The notes beneath the pieces are model-generated. The model was given only the letters and a program-made list of their open reading frames with translations, was not told the origin of the DNA and did not search any database. From Volvox africanus (lineage: Eukaryota; Chlorophyta; Chlorophyceae; Chlamydomonadales; Volvocaceae), in assembly GCA_030268105.1 (NCBI GenBank), contig BSDZ01000005.1, positions 1,240,001 to 1,304,000 of the forward strand: 64,000 nucleotides of DNA, given 5' to 3'. Shown here piece by piece: positions 1-15,800 of this stretch. The translations under genes and the position numbers were made by a program. Every line of letters starts with the position of its first letter. Position 1 is the stretch's first letter.

Positions 1-459
1 AACGTATACATAAGGTAAAACGAAATCATGACGAGAGTTAGTATCCTAGGCAAGGGCATCTACGGCTTATATCCGGGGTGACCAGGAATCCCGACATTTG
101 CTAAACGGCCTAATGTTGTATCTCTGTGTTAATATCCGCCAAATTGTTTAGGCCCGATCGGATGATGTCCAGTTTCCTGAACATCCTGCATATTAACCTT
201 AGATACTCTAGTATACTACACCTAAACAGTTTGGCGAATACTACAACACAGATAAGAGATATGGAAAACACGAAACTGGAAGTGTATCATATAAGCACAC
301 CTTTCTTGCAACATGTATATCTTATTAACTTCATACAAAATGGATTCTGGCCGCAGCTTTGTTACACATGCATACAGCTTACAATCTGCACCTCGCTCTC
401 ACCTGCCTCGGCCGCTGCCTGGACATCTCCCACCCCACACCACACACGCGAACGCGCAG
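1..459. other. no supported gene; probable intron of the channel gene
   Basis: AT-rich sequence with no convincing coding exon. Because the downstream gene enters the window in its transmembrane region, this stretch is most likely intron. The 3' end (about 400-459) is pyrimidine/CA-rich and leads into the proposed acceptor at 458-459. Confidence 0.4.
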
Positions 460-3400
460 TCTTCGCTCTTGGCCATAAACATCACCGATGAGAATCCAAA
501 GGCGGGTAGCCCAGGTCGGTACTTATTTCCAGAATACCCGGACGATGAACTGGACGAGCTTGCGCGTGTCCTGGAAATGACCCGTGGCATGGCGCGTGCA
601 TGGACGGTGTATGGCATCGTTCAGGCATTTACTCTGGTGATGCTCATTGGAAGGTAATAATGGTGGTACTTATAGAGTTTCTTGATTTGGATTATATGTG
701 ACGAGAAGGCCTCAGAGCCATAACATGTTCGAAGATGGATATCCTAATTGTCCATATATAAATTAACCAAACAAACTAAACCCATACACAATAATATATT
801 GTTTATGGCCATGCACGAGATGCCATAATGATGGTATATACATTTATGTACTTATAATCATTTATACGGTACATATCTGTGTATGATTGCGACGATTCAT
901 TCACATTAACCTAACGATAGCGGCATTAGCAGAACTTGCTTGCTTAGCTTTCATATTATATATGGCTTAACTAGCTAAGCGTCATGTCAGCCGTGATGAT
1001 GCCTTCATTTCTTCTGATCTTTCTGTTTTCCAGGTTGATCTCTACGTTGGCATTCCAGGGTCGCGTTGGTTCAGTGGTGCGAACACTCTTCCACGCTCTC
1101 CCACCTTTGATGCATCTGGTATGTAAGGCTGACATAGATTGTGTGCCCGGCGGCTATAGGCAAGTAAACCCCAAGGGGAGAGGGACAGGGGAACAGGTGT
1201 TTAATATGTTATCTATCTATGTACTATATATCTATGTACTATCTATCTTTTATGTGTCTGGATAAATGTAAATAACTCGACTCTTAATACTTGTGACATG
1301 ATGTTGTGAATGCATGCATGGGATATGTAGAATCATTTATTATGCATGTGGCTGATGATCCATACTTTGCCAAATCTCCAACCAGAACCTATCTTGATGT
1401 TGACCTTGAAAGAAGCCAATAACCAGCCAGCCAGCAAATATATATTACGTTTGATTTGTGCATTGGCAATAACCGCATCCTCCACAAGCATGCATGACAC
1501 ATGTACATCTCCCCCACCCCCAACAGCTGCTGTTATTGCTAATACTGGCCTTAATGCTGGCCGCCATGGCTCATTTGGTTCTGGGAGATTACGTCGAGTC
1601 GGTGTCTACGTACTCAGGTGCGCTTCCATCCCCAGCTACATGAGATAATAATCAGGAAATAAGTTTTTAGATCAAAGGTAGTTGGTCGGTAGGAGCATCA
1701 TACGATGCAGGGTATGTTTTGGCCCAGTCATATGACTTTCTGTTATAAAATGGTATATCAGTTGGATATAGCGATCCATACTAGCAACAATCCCGCTGTT
1801 GTAGCTGTACTCGGCGATAGGCTATCGACCCGCGATCGTACTGTTTGTAGTGCTATACGCGCAAGTATATGTGCCGACTCCAGAACGAACTATTCGGACT
1901 TCTTTTACTATCAGATAATATGTAACTTATACTTTCTCGTAATTACGTCAGGCTTCCTTATGTCTGATAGTCTACGTCTCAATACTTTCTCTTAGCCCAG
2001 TCATATGACTTGGCCGAGTGATCCTGTGATCCATGTGTAAAAACCAGGTATGCAAGACGTTGTAGAACGCGTGCTTTCCAAGTAAACGCTAGACGATAAG
2101 AGTTGGTGTTAGCTTTCGTGAATCCGGAACAAGGGCGGGGCCCCCAATCCCTGTCAACTATTGGCTAGAATAGTTTAGGCCTAATTAAGTCTGATTAAGC
2201 CTCATTAGGTTTTTTACTCTGAAATCCTAAAATCATACGCCTAATTAGGTCTGACTGGCCTGTCAGGCATAATTAGCCCAGCCCTGTACTTGGCAGGGCA
2301 TTACCTGTACGGTATGATAGCGTAATAGCAGCTTGGACGTTAAGGTATACAGCCGCATACACACACACGCGCATTTCCCAGAGTGCAGGACGAATCAACT
2401 GCATTAATTGGGAATGCTATGCATCGGTTCATCTAGGTTCATGTATGTGCGAGAGTTAAAGGTTGGATTGCGGGATGGGACAATGAAGGCCATGAATCTT
2501 GTTTAAATCATCTCACTTTAGCCGGGCGGCGAATTTAGGGTTGAATACAGGAGGTTTAAATCAATTACTTCATCGTAAATAGTTTGCTAAACACTCGTTC
2601 TTGTCATTCGGCGGGAAGATGGTCGTGAAAGGAACTTTGTCAAATGCTGTTAGCTCACATTGAGATAATGTGAAACACAGCACTTTTCAGAAGTAAATAT
2701 GGCTTGAGAAGGATTGGTGTCACTTTGACCTCGCCAAACCTGTTTGTGCGTATAAAATTTTTGTTGGCTGCAGACGAGATGCCATGCAATATACATCTTT
2801 ATATACCTTTATATATAATATATATTTAATATAGCTTATCTACCATCTACATACATCTTGATTATGTTTGTCGTTTTGGGCGGGGTCCAGCGTGAAGCGT
2901 CTCACGGGGCCCTGCCCTGCCCTAGGATTGCGCATGTCCGCGAGTGTTTGTAACGACCTAACATATTCATCCATCTAAGAAGCAATAGTTACAGCCCTAT
3001 ACATGCTCTCTCTCTCTCTAAACAGTTAATAATAGTTATAGGGTTTATATATATAATAGTTGTGTGTGGGATAGGGGGGTACATCACCCGTGGCCACTAA
3101 CCTGGCAGTCCCTACCTTCCCCGGTATTTCGGGGCACCCTCATCCGGTCTCCCATGCCGACTTCTCCGAAATCAGTGCTTTTCCCAGGTTCAACACCCAC
3201 CACCGGCATCCAGCGGAATCTGCCGAATCAACTAAGGCGTCTACTCCGCTCCTGGTCAGCTCGCAGGTCACTTTAATTGGGGTCGTCACCGTCCATCGTC
3301 ATGGAGGCACACCCTGCCCTCAACTTTGGGTCTTTGGCCCGCACTAGGACGGGGTAGAACCTCGAACTCCAGGGGCATATTAGTCGTACCATAACAGTTG

Positions 3401-5151
3401 TGCCAGAACATATGTTGTAGGGTTGTTATATAAAAATATATATATATAAACCGAGAGAGATATCATGTATAGGGCTGTAACTATTGTTTCTTAGATGGAT
3501 GAATATGTTAGGTCGTTACAAACACTCGCGGACATGCGCAATCCTAGGGCAGGGCAGGGCCCCGTGAGACGCGTCACGCTGGACCCCGCCCAAAACGACA
3601 TACATAATCAAGATGTATGTAGATGGTAGATAAGCTATATTAGCTATTGTATATTATATGTATCGTCAGCTAATGGCTTCTGCATCCTGTTGTGGACGTT
3701 TGCTACTTCATCATGCGTTGTTCATCCACAGGTGCTGTAGACAGTACCATGGGTCTGTTCCTGGGCGGTGGAGTACTGCAATCGTTGAAGCTAATCCTTC
3801 CAGAAAACATTGAGTTTACAGACTCTCAGGTCGGTTGTTGTATGCGTGAGTGATTGAGCCGCCAGTCATCCACCGCCAGCTGCTGTTGCCAGTGTTGCTT
3901 AAGTGTTGCATATAGCTAGATTGAAAACTTGATATGATGATGGTTTATGCAGAGATGTGAAAAATGTAAACAAAGCAAGCGTTCTATCCCCTGACACGTA
4001 ATTAGCTCGCGTTACTTCCACCTGCGTGTATCTTGTAAAAGTATGGAAACGTGTCTGGGCTCAACTGTTAAGGCACAACACTACTGTGTTCCCGGAAGTT
4101 CCAGGATCGATCATGTAGTAGGAGGTAGGGCAAATGCGGCCCTGATGTTGATGGACGGTGCGGACCCAAGTCCTAGTGACTTACGAGCCGAACAGGAGTG
4201 GATTTGAGGCCGCCAATAATTAATCCGACAGATCCCTCTGAATGCTGGTGGTAGGCGTGGAGCCCGGGAAAATCACTGATTTTGGAAAAGCCTATTCACA
4301 TGGGTGAATGGATGATATGAGGGTGCCCTGAGATAGAGGGGAAGGTAGATACTGCCAGGTAAATGGCCGCGGGTGAGGCAAAAAGTACTATCCCACACAA
4401 ATGTGCGTTTTTTTAATGTCGTAAATTTCAGTCAAATTAAGACCTCTTTTCACCCTCACTCGTTCCCTCTTACTGAACTCAATTACTAATTTGCACAGCG
4501 ACTGGTTGCCAGCCTTGTAATGTTGTCCCAAGTTCTGCTGGTCAGCTTTATGCTCATCAATTTCTTTTTCTCGGTTATTGTCACCACGTAAGTCGTAAAA
4601 AATTAATATGTCTAACACGACGATGCTTGATATTGATGTCAACATGCAGAAAGGATTTACAGATCAGGCCGAAGAACCCAGGTAGAAATTTTATATTTAT
4701 GTGATACACACGAATATCTATATCTATATATACCTATCTATAGATATAGATGTAGAAATATGTATTTCATATATAGATATATAGAACGGACCTCAATAAT
4801 AGTAATATAAGCGCAATTACTGTGCCCATGGCCTTGCTTATAAAGCTGTGACATATCCAGCAGCATATCATGCTGATTTGCCGGTATGTGATCTACTATC
4901 CCGGTGTAAATGTTTTTATCCGCTAAATATCACAAATACATGAGCACGATGGCCGCTGATGAGAACTTGCACGAACTGATGCCAGTAGCATGCATTTCAT
5001 AACCACCCTTCGGATATATAATAGCATCTGTATTATATATTCTGTTAGTTCCTGGTAAATGACATCACAAGCGATTCCCCTCTCTTCCTTCTGCAGATTT
5101 CAGAAGGTCAAAAGCACATGGGTATTCCGAAATGGCACGACGATGTGGCAG
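460..5151 (+). CDS. polycystin (PKD2/TRPP)-like cation channel, transmembrane-core exons (5' part outside the window)
   Basis: Six GT-AG exons join without a phase conflict: 460-653, 1034-1118, 1527-1617, 3732-3829, 4499-4587 and 5097-5151. Translated in order they give the S3-S4 loop and S4, then an S4-S5 linker (RLISTLAFQGRVGSVVRTL) with the polycystin 'FQxRxG..xRTL' pattern. Next comes S5 (LLLILALMLAAMAHLVLGD), a pore region (STMGLFLGGG), S6 (LVMLSQVLLVSFMLINFF) and a post-S6 stretch beginning FQKVKSTW. The order and spacing match the ion-transport core of polycystin-2-family channels. These are tetrameric non-selective Ca2+-permeable channels, in green algae known from flagella. S1-S3 and the large extracellular domain must lie upstream of position 1. 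The start at 460 is the least certain boundary, since its acceptor has a weak pyrimidine tract. Family assignment is by motif recognition; ion selectivity and location cannot be read from the sequence. Confidence 0.78.
1739..1994 (-). repeat. R2 SINE-like repeat, copy 1, in an intron
   Basis: The reverse complement aligns along its length with 18190-18425 and 34300-34565, about 75-80% by eye. It is bounded by a 17-bp direct repeat, GCCCAGTCATATGACTT, at 1722-1738 and 1995-2011. I take this as the target-site duplication; its length fits target-primed reverse transcription. The insertion lies in the intron 1618-3731 of the channel gene. Confidence 0.7.
2827..3642. repeat. foldback element with 179-bp inverted arms, in an intron
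   Basis: The left arm 2827-3005 and right arm 3464-3642 are reverse complements with only three mismatches that I can find. The symmetry continues less perfectly into the spacer, with CT-rich and GGGTTTATATATATA-like stretches on both sides. The centre of the spacer is occupied by an R1 SINE-like repeat. No ORF resembles a transposase. The intron RNA would fold into a very long hairpin. Confidence 0.85.
3067..3405 (-). repeat. R1 tRNA-related SINE-like repeat, copy 1
   Basis: The reverse complement matches 33651-33993 over about 335 bp. The head (3' side on the + strand, near 3385-3405) has A-box-like TGGCACAACTG, and B-box-like GGTTCTACCCC follows. The end facing 3067 carries the family terminus CCCCCTATCC-CACAC. 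It sits in the loop of the foldback 2827-3642. A short reading frame here recurs in other copies but looks incidental. Confidence 0.7.
4053..4397 (+). repeat. R1 SINE-like repeat, degenerate copy 2
   Basis: It shares the R1 head (GGGCTCAACTGTTAAGGCAC), the middle (GATGGACGGTG) and the terminus (ACTATCCCACACA) with the other copies, but with many substitutions and small indels, so it is an older insertion. It lies in the intron 3830-4498 of the channel gene. Confidence 0.6.
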
Positions 5152-5209
5152 GTATGCATGCAATAAGAAGCAGCTGAACCCACGCGCAACATGAGCTTGG
5201 GTAGTGCAT

Positions 5210-5248
<39 letters not shown>

Positions 5249-5430
5249 CACAACTACTACTACGATTATATAAGTAATCGCATATGGAGTAGTTGTAGTA
5301 GTCGTATATATATATATATATATAACCCTATATAAAACCCTATAAAACCCTATATATATATACGACTACTACAACTACTCCATATGCGATTACTTATATA
5401 ATCGCATATGGAGTAGTTGTAGTAGTTGTA
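5249..5430. repeat. hairpin-forming inverted repeat around telomere-like AACCCTATA units
   Basis: About 45 bp around 5270-5315 (containing GCATATGGAGTAGTTGTAG) recur inverted at about 5355-5400. The loop holds three AACCCTATA-type units. A third, direct copy of the arm follows at about 5398-5430. It lies in the intron 5152-6408, next to a TA/CA microsatellite. Confidence 0.7.
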
Positions 5431-5941
5431 CATTTACGGTCCACACCAGCACAATATCAAGGTGCAGAAGCAGTCTGTCGGCATCTCGAGAGGCCTTTGC
5501 GGCTCTCAACTATTAAAGTAGTTATCTCACGGCTTTGCAGGATATTTTGAGTATCTGAACGACTGAACCGTGAGATAGTGGGTGTATTGCAATTGCAGGC
5601 GCCGAAGTACCAGTGCAATATTGCTGCACAGTGCAAAGTGCATCTCACACTCACTCGTTACACTTCTCACACCGTCTCATATTATACAATCTATTTTCAT
5701 CGAATATGACGGTCCCGAGGCGCCGCCAGTGCAATGATTATAAATATGCCTTTCACTTAATAAAGCACACACAGCTTGGTGTCTGTTGCATCATGTTCCA
5801 CGATGTTTCCGAGACCCAAGCAATCAGTCTATCCATCTTCTTACCGTATGACCCGATGACACACATAGCATTTGGTATAAAAAGCAGTGCCGTTTGTTTG
5901 TACAAAACAGCAATTTTCCTACTTTCTTTTTTTCTTAATCT

Positions 5942-6267
<326 letters not shown>

Positions 6268-6408
6268 TATTTGTTTTATTCCATTCTATAATATATCATA
6301 TAATATATATTCTATTTTGTAATTACCTCCATACATCTATACGTTCACACAAATCTACATTGTTCCTCACCTCCACGACGGCGCTGTCTCCTAATATCCT
6401 TGCCACAG

Positions 6409-11884
<5,476 letters not shown>

Positions 11885-12547
11885 CGAATCCTCATGCCAT
11901 TAATGTTTAAATACCTGTATCTATGACAGTGAGCATGCTTTGGAGCATAAGTACAAGCAGAAAAATGAAGATAGAGAGCGAGGATCGTATACATTATCGT
12001 GAACTATACTTCTTTTCTATTTATACCCGCCATGTGCGTGTAGCATTGTTTGTTTCAAGTGTTAATAATGCATGCATGCGTTTGAGAATCCGAACCACGC
12101 ATTTCGCATAATTATAAAAACATTTGTACATATCGCGCGTGTGATGATGTTTGTGTTTGAAGGGTAGGGAAGGAGAGGGCAGGCAATCACTCATCAGTCA
12201 GTAATGACCAAATTTGCATGCTTAAATTTAAATGCTTAAGTCGCTCGTGAATGCGAAGAATAGATCAATAATTTGTGAGTAGCTAGTGTATATGTACCTA
12301 CAAACTGAGGTGACGTAAATTGCATATCGTCATTCAATACACGCATACATACATTAGACTACATCATCATTATGGATTAAGCACTGTGCTGCATGAATCC
12401 ACCGAGCGTGATGCAATAAAGCAGATATAGGCATGGACGGTTTCGGGAATTCACAAAGAGAGATTTGTTTTCCTGCTTCATGATACTTATATGTATTGCA
12501 TCGCAATTATTGTACGTGTGCATGCTCATCAATATTGTCAGCCAGAT
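11885..12547. other. 3' flank of the channel gene
   Basis: AT-rich, with no coding signal. It probably includes the 3' UTR; an AATAAA occurs at about 12414 but I cannot confirm it as the polyadenylation signal. It ends at the CAGAT target-site duplication of the Copia element. Confidence 0.45.
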
Positions 12548-12766
12548 TCACGTAAATTGAGCTGTGTGACCTATCGTGCATATCGCTCTTGAGGCGTTCC
12601 TCGAGCCTTACTAGCACATACTGTTACACATCAGCCAAAGATAGGTGTCTCTGTCGGACACAAATATGGTAGTCTTGCAGTACAGATTGTACCACAAAGA
12701 TACCGAAGCTCAGCATAGCATAGAGGTCTGACCGAAAAGGTTTGTTCTAACACACTAATTACAACA
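12548..12766 (-). repeat. Copia-1 3' LTR
   Basis: Identical to 17782-18000. Immediately inside it (12767-12785 on the + strand) the - strand reads GTGGGAG, a short polypurine tract for plus-strand priming. Confidence 0.95.
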
Positions 12767-12854
12767 CTCCCACGCGGTCTGACCTCAGTCGCTCCAGAAC
12801 TAAACTGGAACCAAAACGCCAAATCAAACAATCCAGGGTCGTCGCTGTATCGAA

Positions 12855-15800
12855 TCAGCAGACACCCATTGCGCGCACGAACTTTGAGAAATCCGGGAAA
12901 GGTAGCGGCTTAGTGAGAACATCCGCCACCATGTCCTGCGATTTGCAGTACAGAAACTTGATCTCTCCACGTGCCGCATGCTCACGAATAAAGTGGTAAA
13001 GCACATCAATGTGCTTCGACCTAGGAGTAGTTATCAAATTACTACTCATCTTAAGTGCCGCCTGGTTGTCACACTGGATCGGCACACACGGAACGCGCAG
13101 CTTCAAATCTCGCGCTAGGTGGCGAAACCAAAGCGCCTCCTTAGTCGCCGCTCCACTTGCCATGTATTCAGCCTCAGCAGTAGATGTGGCGACCGTAGCC
13201 TGTAAGCGGCTCGCCCAGCTTACTGCTCCACCCGTTAATAGAAACACGTATCCCGTCGTAGATCGCCTGGTGTCTACACAACCAGCGTAGTCAGAGTCGC
13301 AGTAGCCATGCAGTGTTCCAACGCTCGATTTTGCTGAGTAGGATATGCCTACGTTCTTGGTACCAATCAGATACCTCGAAACACCTTTAGCCGCCTGCCA
13401 ATGCTCAACAGTAGGCTTCGACATGTAGCGGGACAGTGCTCCCACGGAGTATGAAATATCTGGCCTAGTGCCCACGGACAGATATAATAGACTACCAACC
13501 AATTCACCATACGGAAACTGCTGTATATCTAGCCGCTCTCCATCCGAACGGAGTGCCTTCGATAACGGCACTTTGCGGGGATTTGCCTCCTTCAGTCCGT
13601 ACTTCGCAACTAACTCCGTTATGAAACGCTTCTGTGAGAGCTTTAGGGTGCACTCCTTACGGTTCCGCTCAATTTCGTAACCAAGAAACACACGTGCCTC
13701 CCCTAGGTCCCTAATATCAAAGGCAGACATCAGCCTATTCTTTACTGCGCTCACTGTGGTCATTGATTTAGCCGCGACCAGAAGATCATCAACATAAACC
13801 AGCACGTAGACGCGCTCCCCTTGTACATCCTTAAAAAACAGGCCCGGATCAGCCTGCGAAACCTGGAAGCCCATTTGCTCCAGTTCTTCACGAAGTCGTG
13901 CATACCAAGCACGAGGGGCCTGTTTCAGCCCATATAACGACTTCTGCAACCGACAGACCTTCTGTTGATTTCCTTCACCATATCCCGGGGGCTGAAGTAC
14001 ATACACCTCCTCCTCCAGGATTCCGTTCAGGAACGCGGTCTTCACATCCATTTGATGCAATTCCAAATCCGCCGCCGCTACCAATGCCATCAGTACACGC
14101 AGGGTGGTGTGCTTGCTCACCGGCGCAAACACTTCGTCAAAATCTCGACCCTCTACTTGTGCAAGCCCTTTTGCTACCAACCGGGCCTTATACCTGACTA
14201 TCTCGCCATTAATGTCACGCTTAATAGTGAACACCCACTTCACCGGCAAAGCGCGTACCCCTTTTGGCAGTTCTTCCAGGGTCCACACCTGGTTTGCCCT
14301 CAGAGACGCAATCTCTTCGTCCATTGCCTGTTTCCACATCTGGGATGCAGATGATGCCATGGCTTCGTCATATGTCCGAGGTACATCTGGTTGCCTGGCC
14401 ACTACCGCCAGATTCAAACGTTCCCTCGGTATGCCCCGGTTCACTCGAGCTGCCCTTGCCAATTCGGGAGATGCCTCCGGGGAATCCCCTGCCGTACCAG
14501 AATTTGAGCCGGAGCCAATGTTGGGGTCTTCAGACAGAGACCCATCTCCATCTCCCCCTGGCGAGGCTCCCACGATTTCCTCATTCTCATTAGCATTGTC
14601 CTCAAACTCCAGGTCACTCTCATCGTCACCACTGTCCTCCTCGCTGTCGGAATCACTAGCATCGACCAGCGGGGGTTCTTCCTCTTCGTCACAGTCCTCC
14701 ATGAGGACATATTGCTTAGTTGGACGCGGTACACCCTCCCAGCCGAACTTAGACTCATCAAAAACAACATCACGTGCGACCTTAACACGACCATCTGGCA
14801 GCATGACACGATATGCCTTCGTACCCTCGTACCCTACAAACACGCCTTTTGCTGACATGGGATCTAGTTTTGTGCGCTCGCTATCTGGAACGCGAATGTA
14901 CGCACTGCACCCAAATACACGCAGGTTGGACACATCAGGAACTTTGCCGTAAAACCGCTCAAACGGAGTGCCCTCCATGCCCCTCACTGGCGACCTGTTC
15001 CGTAGATGATTTGCAGTACTCACTGCGAAAGACCACATACTCGTTGGTAACTTCGATTCCTGAAGCATGGCTCGCGCCCTTTGTAGCAGGGTCTTGTTCA
15101 GGCGCTCTGCACGACCATTCTGCTGCGGAGTGTAGGGTGCAGACATTTGATGCACTATCCCTTTGTTCGCGTAATATCCACTCAGCTCCAGGTTTAGGTA
15201 CTCACGACCCCGATCCGTACGAACCTCCTTTACCTTCCGGCCTGATTGGTTCTCCAACAAATTCAGGGTCTGCTGCACGGCCCCAATCGCATCTTTCTTA
15301 CTCTTCAAAAACACCACAGCTGATAGTCCTGAGTAATCGTCCAGGAAAGTGGCAACGTATAGATTTCCCGCCTGGGACTCCACAGACATCGGACCACACA
15401 GGTCCATATGCACCAGCTCTAGACATCTCTCTGCCCGGGAGTCAGATTCATGAAACGGTTTGCGTGGGTGATTTGCCATCACACACTCCGCACAAAGCGG
15501 CGTACCCAACTCCCTAAAACGGTCAGAAACAACATCAATGCCCGTGACCATCTTTTCTTCAACTAACCTTGCCACATTGAAGTAGCTTAGGTGACCGTAC
15601 CTTGAATGCCACAGCTTAGCACGATCACGCACGGGAAGCACAGCAGCAACGGGCTTACAGTGCCTAGCACTTGTCATTTCCTGCGCACGGACCGCATACA
15701 CCGACAATATGCAGCTCGCTTCAAAATACCAGTCCTCATGTTGGTGAAACACGCTCATTGACGAACCGTAACCCGAATATTCCGCTCCTCGGGCCGTTAG

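Noticed and set aside
3090..3347. An 85-88 codon frame (MATNLAVPTFPG...) conserved in three R1 copies
   Set aside because: Conservation is explained by recent common descent of the repeat; copy 2 has lost it, no domain is recognisable, and R1 has SINE features.
4650..4681. A small exon of the channel gene between S6 and the post-S6 exon
   Set aside because: It has AG and GT flanks, but its phase does not fit the downstream exon. Joining 4587 directly to 5097 gives a continuous polycystin-like sequence.
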